From contig NZ_QFFJ01000001.1 of NCBI RefSeq assembly GCF_003308995.1, positions 806,001 to 870,000 on the forward strand: a stretch of 64,000 bases of DNA, written 5' to 3'. Within the stretch, counting starts at the first letter, position 1. Each line of letters opens with the position of its first letter. The translations under genes were made by a program, and so were the position numbers. The DNA comes from Chitinophaga flava (lineage in GTDB: Bacteria > Bacteroidota > Bacteroidia > Chitinophagales > Chitinophagaceae). Below, one piece after another: positions 51,734 to 59,304 of the stretch. The notes beneath the pieces are model-generated. The model saw only the letters and a program-made list of their open reading frames with translations, searched no databases and was not told where the DNA came from.

Positions 51734-52555
51734 TTATGATTTACGTCTGAAAATCTTGTGTGGTCCACTGACAGCTTCAAACCGGTTCTTTTCTTCGGAG
51801 AACATCATGGATTCTTTGAGGCCCAGTGCCAGATAGCCCAGCGGGGAAAGGCTGTCATAAAACAACCGCAGCACATGGTTCTGCAGCTGCCGGTTAAAAT
51901 AAATAAATACGTTCCTGCAACAGATCAGTTGAAACTCATTAAACACCTGGTCTGTGACAAGGTTGTGCTGAGAAAAAATAATGTTGCGGCGCAGGTGAGG
52001 CCGGATCACCGCATAATCATCGCCTGCCGTGTAGTAGTTTGAGAAATCTTCGGTTCCGCCGGTCTGTAAATAATTCTGCGTATAGTCTTTCATAAATTTC
52101 AGCGGGATCATGGCTTTGCTGGCCCTGTCCAGGTTGGCCGCATTCAGGTCGGTAGCATAAATGCGGCAGCGGTCCAGCAGGCCGGCCTCATGCAACAGGA
52201 TGATCATGGAAAAAACTTCTTCTCCGGTAGCACATCCTGCATGCCATATTTTGATGATGGGCCAGGTGGCAAGCCGGGGTAGCACCTGTTCACGCAGTAC
52301 TTTGTAAAAAACGGGGTCGCGAAACATTTCAGTGACGTTGACGGTAATAAACTGTGCCATTCGCAGAAAAAAATCCGGGTCCTGCTGCAGTCTTTCGGTC
52401 AGTTCCGTTACTTCTTCAATACTGGAATGTCCCATAAAGCGCTGAAAGCGGCGTTTGAGGGAGGCCTGCGCATAATCCGTAAAATCATAACCGTACTGCT
52501 TACGGATGACGCCAACGAGGGTATCCAGTTCATCTTTGGTAAGATCTTCCATCAT
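51734..52555 (-). CDS. CheR-like protein-glutamate methyltransferase
   Basis: A 273-residue SAM-dependent methyltransferase: N-terminal helical domain (about 1-75), FITVNVTEMFRDPVFY, SAM-binding IWHAGCATGEEVFSMI, YATDLNAANLDRA and the LICCRNVFIYF strand. It probably methylates glutamates on a partner. No methyl-accepting chemotaxis protein, CheA or CheW is seen in the window, so it likely belongs to an alternative signalling pathway with the adjacent CheB and kinases. Starts 23 nt after the hybrid kinase stop. Confidence 0.92.
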   Translation of the reverse strand: MMEDLTKDELDTLVGVIRKQYGYDFTDYAQASLKRRFQRFMGHSSIEEVTELTERLQQDPDFFLRMAQFITVNVTEMFRDPVFYKVLREQVLPRLATWPIIKIWHAGCATGEEVFSMIILLHEAGLLDRCRIYATDLNAANLDRASKAMIPLKFMKDYTQNYLQTGGTEDFSNYYTAGDDYAVIRPHLRRNIIFSQHNLVTDQVFNEFQLICCRNVFIYFNRQLQNHVLRLFYDSLSPLGYLALGLKESMMFSEEKNRFEAVSGPHKIFRRKS

Positions 52556-52578
52556 AGGTATTTTAGGTCAAGGTATAA

Positions 52579-55548
52579 TCAGGATAGCCATACGTGCAGC
52601 AGGGACAATAGTTTGCTGCTATCAACCGGTTTGGCGATATAATCAGAGGCACCTGCTTCAAGGCATTGCTGCCTGTCTCCCGGCATCGCTTTAGCAGTAA
52701 CGGCGATCACGGGCAACTGCATAAACCGTTTATCTCCTCTGATATGTTTCATTGCTTCGATCCCATCCATTTCGGGCATCATAATATCCATCAGTACAAG
52801 ATCTATCTGTTGATGACCATCCAGCACAGACAGGGCTTCTTTTCCGTCCGATGCAGTAAACACTTTCAGGCCTTGTTCTTCCAACAGTGCGCCGATAGAA
52901 AAAATATTCCGCATATCATCATCCACCAACAGCACCTGTTTACCTTCCAGGATATTTATTGCCGGATGCAGGGGAGCTACAGGGGCTAACACGGGGTGTT
53001 CCATACGATATAACAAAAGCTCCAGTTCATCCATAAGGCGGTCTGCAGAGCAGGCAGATTTCCGGACGATGGCTGCCGCGTGTCTTTTCAGTTGTTGTTC
53101 TTCAGCAGGTGTAATATCCCGGTCTATGTATACTATAACAGGCGTATAGCCGCTTGTGTTCATTTTTGATAATTCTTCCAGCCGGGCCAGCTCACGGGAC
53201 AGTTCCGGACCAATGTCGAAGATGATGCCATCATACTTTTTATGGGATAATAATGATAAGGCTTCGCTGATACCAGTTGCAGCATCGTACTGGGCTTCCA
53301 GCTGCCGTTCCACACTTTTGGCGGTGAGTTGCGGATCTCTGGTGAGCGGGCCGTGTGAGATGAGTAACACCTGTTTCAGGCGGGCCTGCATCTGTGTGGA
53401 GATTGTGACAAACATCCGTTCCAGATCGTCTGAAACAGTCGGTTTTTTCGTATATCCATTTACGTTATCAATAACTACAGCAGGTACTTCCGCTGCAGAT
53501 ATCATATGTATGGGGATCCTTCTCACTTCTTCATTGCTGCGGAGTCCTTCGAGGATATCGCAACCTTCTGTCGCTGGCAGGTCTATATCCAAGATAATCG
53601 CCACAGGCAGGTATTTGCGGGCATAAAAGAGGCCATCCTGCACATTATAGGCCACAATGGTCTTGAAGCCTTTGCGCCGGGCAATATCCCGCACCAGGTC
53701 CGCAAAAAATATTTTCTCTTCTACAATCAGGATTAGCTGATCTCCCTTATAAAGGTGATGACGGTCATCTTTTTGCCGGACAGGAAATTGTATTGTTGCA
53801 TCGTGAAAAACAGGCTGCACCGTGGTGGGGCCTTCTGTTGCCGGTTCTTTCCGGAGATGCAGCGAGCCGGTTGTCAGTGGTAGTAATACCGTAAAGATGC
53901 TACCTCTGGGGCTACTGTTATCCAGGTGGATTTCACCTTTCAGCAGCACCATCAGTTCACGGCTGATAGACAGCCCTAGTCCTGTACCTCCATATTGGCG
54001 CGTGGTTGCGCCATCTCCCTGATGGAAAGCTTCAAAAATCAATTGTTGTTTTTCCGCAGGGATACCTGGTCCGGTATCCGCAACGCTGATACAGAGCGCA
54101 TTTTCAGGACGCCGGTACCACAGCACACGGATGCTTCCACCATTGGGTGTAAATTTAAATGCATTGGCCAGGAGATTACGGATCACCTGTTCCAGACGTA
54201 ATTTATCTGTGAAGATGATACCTGGTATGCCGGCAGCTACTTCAGTAGTATATTCTATCTGTTTTTCCTGGGCTACCACGCCAAACAGGCTATCCAGGTC
54301 ATCAATGATATCAGCGATGCGTACCGGCTCCATGGCCAGCTCCACCTTACCGGCTTCAATTTTGGAAAGGTCGAGGATATCATTGATAAGACGTAACAGA
54401 TCAGAGCCTGATTTATGCATGATGGTAGCATATTCTACCTGACGCGGGAACAGATTACACTCTTTGTTTTCCTCCAGCATCTTGGCCAGGATCAGGATAC
54501 TATTGAGTGGAGTGCGCAACTCGTGTGACATGTTAGCCAGGAACTCTGATTTATAACGGCTGTTGGCCTCCAGTTCTGCAGCCTTCAGGGAAAGGGCCTG
54601 CCGGGCTGTTTCGAGCTCCGCATTTTTCATGGTCATCTCTGCATTGACCTGACGAAGCTCTTCTTCCTGCACCCGCAGTTCTTCTTCAGAGGCCTGTAAT
54701 ATTTCTGATTGCCGGTGAAGCTCTTCATTAGACTGACGCAGCTCTTCCTGCTGACAGTAAAGCGCTTCCTTCTGTTCCTGTACCTGCTGCAGCAACAGCA
54801 TGGCTTTTTCTCTTTCACTGGCTGCGTGCAGCGCCACCGCAATATCTTTAGAGAGCAGCTCCAGCAACTGCAGCTGCAGGGGTGTCACCTTTTTAAATGC
54901 AACCAGTTCTATCACCCCCACTAGTTCATCTCCCATATACAATGGAACAAACACCAGTGTACGGGGTGGCAGGTTGCCTGTAGCAGAAGCCAGATGCCAG
55001 TAATCGGATGGCAGGTCAGTGATGACCTGTATTTCCTTTTGTGCGGCCGCATGTCCGAGCAGTCCTTCGCCTACAACAAAAGATGCCGGTGCATCACCAG
55101 GGAGATTAACGTTGCTGCATAAGCGTAATTTCTCTTCTTCATAAAAATAAAGGGCCGCAGCTGTAAGACCTACCTGCGTTGTCAGCGAGAGCAAACATTT
55201 ATATGCGAGGCTTTCGGGTTTATGAATACCCAGCAGGCTTTCCTTCATATCGTTGAGGCCTCCCAGCAACCAGTTCCTGTCGTTGGCTATACGATTTAAC
55301 CGCACCACTTCCTCCAGCTTGGTGTTGAGTTTTTTCCTCACATGCTGACCGTAATAAAATTCCTTATAAATAAAAAACATCAGCACCAGACCTATTATCA
55401 GAATAATGGCGGTGTTCAGCAGCAGGATGGCATTGGTAACGCCTCCTCCCCTTCCGGAAGTCCACCAGGAGAGGAAGCCACCCATGACAACCAATACGAT
55501 GACAGCTGTTAAGCCGAGGTATAATCTGTTAGCCGGAGAAATTTTCAT
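52579..55548 (-). CDS. Membrane hybrid histidine kinase with three receiver domains
   Basis: A 989-residue hybrid kinase. Two membrane helices near the N-terminus (about 8-28 and 40-62) enclose a short loop, then a GAF domain, a long Glu/Gln-rich coiled coil, HisKA with SHELRTPLNSIL, HATPase (NLLANAFKFTPNGG, DTGPGIP, GTGLGLSI), and three receiver-like domains. The last (LLVDDDMRNIFSIGALLEEQ, LVLMDIMMPEMDG) is complete; the first keeps its Asp but has a weak acidic pair; the second lacks an acidic pair. The ATG of MKISPANR fits the first helix; 26 codons more are open upstream. First gene of the operon. Confidence 0.9.
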   Translation of the reverse strand: MKISPANRLYLGLTAVIVLVVMGGFLSWWTSGRGGGVTNAILLLNTAIILIIGLVLMFFIYKEFYYGQHVRKKLNTKLEEVVRLNRIANDRNWLLGGLNDMKESLLGIHKPESLAYKCLLSLTTQVGLTAAALYFYEEEKLRLCSNVNLPGDAPASFVVGEGLLGHAAAQKEIQVITDLPSDYWHLASATGNLPPRTLVFVPLYMGDELVGVIELVAFKKVTPLQLQLLELLSKDIAVALHAASEREKAMLLLQQVQEQKEALYCQQEELRQSNEELHRQSEILQASEEELRVQEEELRQVNAEMTMKNAELETARQALSLKAAELEANSRYKSEFLANMSHELRTPLNSILILAKMLEENKECNLFPRQVEYATIMHKSGSDLLRLINDILDLSKIEAGKVELAMEPVRIADIIDDLDSLFGVVAQEKQIEYTTEVAAGIPGIIFTDKLRLEQVIRNLLANAFKFTPNGGSIRVLWYRRPENALCISVADTGPGIPAEKQQLIFEAFHQGDGATTRQYGGTGLGLSISRELMVLLKGEIHLDNSSPRGSIFTVLLPLTTGSLHLRKEPATEGPTTVQPVFHDATIQFPVRQKDDRHHLYKGDQLILIVEEKIFFADLVRDIARRKGFKTIVAYNVQDGLFYARKYLPVAIILDIDLPATEGCDILEGLRSNEEVRRIPIHMISAAEVPAVVIDNVNGYTKKPTVSDDLERMFVTISTQMQARLKQVLLISHGPLTRDPQLTAKSVERQLEAQYDAATGISEALSLLSHKKYDGIIFDIGPELSRELARLEELSKMNTSGYTPVIVYIDRDITPAEEQQLKRHAAAIVRKSACSADRLMDELELLLYRMEHPVLAPVAPLHPAINILEGKQVLLVDDDMRNIFSIGALLEEQGLKVFTASDGKEALSVLDGHQQIDLVLMDIMMPEMDGIEAMKHIRGDKRFMQLPVIAVTAKAMPGDRQQCLEAGASDYIAKPVDSSKLLSLLHVWLS

Positions 55549-55977
55549 ATAGGCATAACAATCCGTCATTATGTTCGGTTGAAACCATTCATTGTTTTTT
55601 GATACGCTGTAAAACAGCGCATTCAAACAAAGTGCGGATTACTTTGTTAGTGCAGATGGATACTTTTGAACCAGGAACAACTACGTATATACATTACCGT
55701 TATAAAATAATTCCTTACGAGCGGTAAGGCTCCTCAATAGTTTTTGAAACTGATACAACCAGATAATTACTGCACACCTATTACTAACCCCAATGTTAAA
55801 CCTTGTATGCATACTACATTTGTCACTCAGGCTTCACTGCATTCTATCTGCAGTCAAACCCATCCGCCGCATCGGACGGCACTTTTACGCAAGTTGGAAT
55901 GGGAACTTTTAAAAAACTTTCACTCAAATTTGGAAAGTAAACAGTGTTCAGTATATTTGCATCGTAAACAATTTAAC
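55549..55977. promoter_or_regulatory. Divergent intergenic region between kinase operon and tetR
   Basis: No gene is seen in 429 nt. Near 55623-55648 is a hairpin (AACAAAGT/ACTTTGTT); 55713-55729 is another (CCTTAC/GTAAGG). The tetR promoter and operator lie at its right end. No clear kinase promoter was found. Confidence 0.5.
55929..55959 (+). promoter_or_regulatory. tetR promoter with embedded operator
   Basis: TTTG at 55929-55932, a 19-nt spacer and TATATTTG at 55952-55959 give a complete consensus promoter. TAAACAGTGTTCA, one base off a perfect palindrome, lies at 55938-55950 between the two boxes, so a bound repressor would block polymerase. Related sites occur before tolC. Confidence 0.78.
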
Positions 55978-56592
55978 ATGGGCATAGCAGAAAGAAAAGA
56001 GCGTGAGCGAGCGGACATGCGCAGACGAATTGTGGATGCAGCGATGGCAATGTTTGTGGAAGTGGGTTATGAAAAGGTTTCTATCCGGAACATAGCGGAC
56101 AGAATAGAATACAGCCCTGCCACTATTTATCTGTATTACAAAGACAAGGATGAGTTGTTGTATGATGTACAGAAAGAAGCATTTACTGAGCTGGCAGCCC
56201 ATTTTGCACATAATCTGACAGCGGCCGACCCGATAGAGCGGTTGGTACAGCTGGCCTGGGCTTATATTGGCTTCTATCGCGCCAATCCGGAACTGTATGA
56301 CCTGATGTTTATTATCAAAGCGCCGATGAATGCCGAAGGCGAACAGGAGAAATGGAAGAACGGAGATTCTGCTTATGACGCTTTATACCATCTGGTAGCG
56401 GAATGTATAGAGAAAAAACGTCTCCGTTTTACAGATCCAACGACCGCCGCTTTGTCTATATGGGCCTTTGCCCACGGACTGATCAGCCTGGACCTGCGTT
56501 CACGGCTGAAAGTATGCAAGCTTCCGGAAAAAGCACTCAACATCAGTATCGACGATGCTATCCGGGCTTATCTTGAAGTAATCAAATGTTAG
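55978..56592 (+). CDS. TetR/AcrR-family repressor of the efflux operon
   Basis: A 204-residue repressor. The N-terminal helix-turn-helix region (VSIRNIADRIEYSPATIYLYYKDKDELLYDV) is typical of TetR/AcrR, and a helical C-terminal ligand domain follows (YIGFYRANPELYDLMFIIKAP). The ATG chosen opens MGIAERKERE; the frame is open 78 codons further but would cross the promoter. It is followed by a terminator and then by the tolC-acrA-acrB operon. Its promoter has a palindromic site that also occurs twice before tolC, so it is likely to repress both itself and the pump. Confidence 0.92.
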   Translation: MGIAERKERERADMRRRIVDAAMAMFVEVGYEKVSIRNIADRIEYSPATIYLYYKDKDELLYDVQKEAFTELAAHFAHNLTAADPIERLVQLAWAYIGFYRANPELYDLMFIIKAPMNAEGEQEKWKNGDSAYDALYHLVAECIEKKRLRFTDPTTAALSIWAFAHGLISLDLRSRLKVCKLPEKALNISIDDAIRAYLEVIKC

Positions 56593-56669
56593 GTGCGTGA
56601 AAACGCTTTTGTGAAGGATGAAACTGGTACCTGACCAGAAAATATTAATGGCAGTCACTGCCGTCTAAG

Positions 56670-56689
56670 AAAGGCCATGGGCCTTTTTT
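56670..56689 (+). terminator. tetR terminator
   Basis: AAAGGCC-ATG-GGCCTTT followed by TTT, about 78 nt after the tetR stop. Confidence 0.8.
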
Positions 56690-56701
56690 CAGCGACACCA
56701 T

Positions 56702-56781
56702 TAAACACTGTTTAGTATATAAACACCGACTACCAAAGCCTTCCAGGCTTTTATTTTTTCGAGATAAATAAACACCGTTCA
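56702..56781 (+). promoter_or_regulatory. tolC control region: two operators and an intervening hairpin
   Basis: TAAACACTGTTTA (56702-56714), nearly a perfect palindrome, and TAAACACCGTTCA (56769-56781), which ends 2 nt before the tolC ATG, match the tetR operator. Between them, AAAGCCT-TCC-AGGCTTT (56735-56751) followed by TATTTTTTC is a terminator-like hairpin. If transcription starts near the first operator, the hairpin lies in the leader and could attenuate it. No perfect -7 box is seen for tolC. Confidence 0.62.
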
Positions 56782-56783
56782 TT

Positions 56784-58229
56784 ATGTTGACATTCATCAC
56801 AAAAGGATCGTTGTTAACGAGCTTGCTGGCAGCGGGTTTGAGTGTATCGGGCATTCATCACCCCGCGGCATCACTCCTGTCCGCCACTAATATACCGCGA
56901 CAAGACACGCTACAGACACGCGTCCTGGCTTCTCCGCCAAACACTATATTGGACCAGTATATACAACAGGCCTTCACCAACAACAAAGGACTGAAAGACC
57001 AGCATTTCCAGCTGGAGAAAGCGATGGCTGCTCTGCAGGAAGCCAGAAGCCTCTTTGGCCCCAACGTCACCTTCCTGGGCAGCTACACCAAAGCAGCTGG
57101 TGGCCGCACCATCGATATTCCCATCGGTGATATGCTGAACTCCGTATACTCCAGCCTCAACCAGTTGACTAACAGTCACCGGTTTCCACAGGTGGAGAAC
57201 ACTTCCGTATTGTTAAACCCCGACAACTTCTACGACGCCAAATTCAGGACCAGCCTGCCGTTGATCAATGCTGAGATTTATTATAACCAGAAAATCAAAA
57301 AAGAACAGCTGACCAGACAACAGGCTTCGCTCAACGTTTACAAAAGACAGCTGGTACAGGATATTAAAACGGCGTACTACCAATACTATCAGTCCACTCA
57401 GGCTGTAGCTATCTACAACAACGCCCTCGCCCTCATCCAGGAAAACATCCGGATCAACGAAAGCATGGTTCGCAACGGCATCCGCAACAACACAGCCGTT
57501 TACCGCTCCCAGACTGAAAAAGAGAAAACCGATGCTTCCATCAGCAAAGCTGTCAATGACCAACAAAATGCAAAAGCCTATTTCAACTTCCTGCTGAATC
57601 GTGGCCTGGATGAAAACATCACACTGGACAGCAGCCTGCTCACCGGCATCCGTGACATCCCCTCCTCCGGCATTCAGGGAAGAGAAGAACTATTAGAATA
57701 TAAAAGTGCAGCTACCACCTACCGCCTGAACGAAAAACTCCAGCAGTCCTATATCATCCCCAAACTCAGCACCTTCCTCGATCTTGGCTCACAATCTACC
57801 GGCATACATTTAGATGACAAGTCGCGTTATTATCTCTTTGGCGTAAATCTCGAATGGACGCTCTTCGGCTCACATAAATACAAGTACCGGATCAAGCAGG
57901 CCGGCCTTGATATACAAGCCATCAACAATGCTACCGAGAGAGCCACCGAATCCATGCAGCTGCAATCTTACCAGGCGACCAACAACTATCGCACAGCGTT
58001 GCACAACTTCGTTACGGCGCAAAGCCAGCTTTCCTTTGCACAACGTTATTACCGCGACCAGCTGAAGGTGTACAAGGAAGGACAATTACTCTACATAGAA
58101 CTGCTCGACGCACAGAACCAGCTTACACAAGCACAACTACAGATGGCCGTTACACAAGCAGCCGTACAAACCGCCTATGCCGCCGTAGAACGCGCACAGG
58201 CATCTTACAATATCGACTCTGTTCAATAA
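56784..58229 (+). CDS. tolC: TolC-like outer-membrane efflux protein
   Basis: A 481-residue outer-membrane factor of the tripartite pump. After a signal region (MLTFITKGSLLTSLLAAGLSV) two outer-membrane efflux repeats follow (about 60-270 and 290-470), with long amphipathic helices such as QAVAIYNNALALIQENIRINESMV and QSQLSFAQRYYRDQLKVYKEGQLLYIELLDAQNQLTQAQ. The order tolC-acrA-acrB and short gaps of 14 and 11 nt show one operon under TetR control. Export substrates unknown. Confidence 0.9.
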   Translation: MLTFITKGSLLTSLLAAGLSVSGIHHPAASLLSATNIPRQDTLQTRVLASPPNTILDQYIQQAFTNNKGLKDQHFQLEKAMAALQEARSLFGPNVTFLGSYTKAAGGRTIDIPIGDMLNSVYSSLNQLTNSHRFPQVENTSVLLNPDNFYDAKFRTSLPLINAEIYYNQKIKKEQLTRQQASLNVYKRQLVQDIKTAYYQYYQSTQAVAIYNNALALIQENIRINESMVRNGIRNNTAVYRSQTEKEKTDASISKAVNDQQNAKAYFNFLLNRGLDENITLDSSLLTGIRDIPSSGIQGREELLEYKSAATTYRLNEKLQQSYIIPKLSTFLDLGSQSTGIHLDDKSRYYLFGVNLEWTLFGSHKYKYRIKQAGLDIQAINNATERATESMQLQSYQATNNYRTALHNFVTAQSQLSFAQRYYRDQLKVYKEGQLLYIELLDAQNQLTQAQLQMAVTQAAVQTAYAAVERAQASYNIDSVQ

Positions 58230-58243
58230 TAAAAAATACTCCC

Positions 58244-59293
58244 ATGAAAAATAGTATTCTCCTACTTCCGCTCTCCCTGCTGTTATTTTCCTGCGGCAGT
58301 AAAAAACCCGTCACCGCCACCACTGACACCACCGATGTGATACCGGTGAAAGTGATGTCACTGGAAAAACAGGGTAGTACCTTATCTATCCATGCTTCCG
58401 GACAGTTTACCACCGATGATGAAGTAAACCTGTCTTTCAAAACCAATGGTATCATCAACTCCATACAGGTGAAAGAAGGAGATCCTGTACACAGCGGCCA
58501 GGTCCTCGCTACGCTCAATCTCACTGAAATAGATGCACAGGTACAACAGTCACAGCTTGCACTTGAAAAAGCCCAGCGGGATTATCAGCGCACACTTAAT
58601 CTTCACAACGACAGTGTAGCCACGCTGGAACAGCTGCAAAACAGCAAAACCGCCCTGGACCTGGCCCGCCAGCAACTCAATACCGTACAGTTTAACCGGA
58701 GCTACTCCACCATCCGAGCCACCAAAGACGGATATGTACTGCGTAAACTCGCCAACCCCGGCCAGTTTGTTAACGCCGGTACCGCCGTACTGCAGATCAA
58801 TGGTGCGCGTAACGCCCATTGGATACTTCGTATAGGCGTTACCGATAAAGAATGGGCCCAGGTAAAAACAGGCGACCAGGCTACTGTTGAAACCCCTTCC
58901 CTGCCCGGCGAAACATTCCCGGGAACGGTTACACGTAAATCCGAAGGCATCGATGCCGCCAGCGGCACCTTCGTGATAGACGTACAGCTCAGTGGCAGCA
59001 AGCCCGCCGCCATTGCCACCGGTATGTTTGGCAGATGCCATATCAGCACCGGCGGTACAGGCGGTGGTACTGCCTGGAGTATCCCCTACGCCGCCCTGCT
59101 CGATGGTAACGGCAGCAACGGCTACGTGTTTGTCACCAACGATAATAAAACCGCCCGGCGCATACCCGTAACCATCGCCGGTATGGAAAAAGACCAGGTG
59201 CTTATCAGCCATGGCATGGAGCAGGCCAAATCACTGATCATCTCAGGCAGCGCCTATCTCAAGGACCAGTCATCTATCCGCATCATCCAATAA
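58244..59293 (+). CDS. acrA: RND efflux membrane-fusion lipoprotein
   Basis: A 349-residue periplasmic adaptor. Lipobox LLLFSC (Cys17). It has the lipoyl/hairpin/beta-barrel order: NGIINSIQVKEGDPVHSGQVLATL opens the lipoyl half, then the helical hairpin (about 95-140: QQSQLALEKAQRDYQRTL) and the closing lipoyl half (STIRATKDGYVLRKLANPGQFV), then barrel and membrane-proximal domains. It links the inner-membrane pump to the TolC-like channel encoded upstream. Confidence 0.92.
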   Translation: MKNSILLLPLSLLLFSCGSKKPVTATTDTTDVIPVKVMSLEKQGSTLSIHASGQFTTDDEVNLSFKTNGIINSIQVKEGDPVHSGQVLATLNLTEIDAQVQQSQLALEKAQRDYQRTLNLHNDSVATLEQLQNSKTALDLARQQLNTVQFNRSYSTIRATKDGYVLRKLANPGQFVNAGTAVLQINGARNAHWILRIGVTDKEWAQVKTGDQATVETPSLPGETFPGTVTRKSEGIDAASGTFVIDVQLSGSKPAAIATGMFGRCHISTGGTGGGTAWSIPYAALLDGNGSNGYVFVTNDNKTARRIPVTIAGMEKDQVLISHGMEQAKSLIISGSAYLKDQSSIRIIQ

Positions 59294-59304
59294 CAACTAC
59301 CGCC

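Noticed and set aside
51734..55548. Classic chemotaxis operon
   Set aside because: CheR and CheB are present, but no receptor, CheA, CheW, or receiver-linked CheB is encoded in the window.
55744..55977. Upstream part of the tetR frame
   Set aside because: It would run through the consensus promoter and operator, and the HTH domain begins normally at the later ATG.
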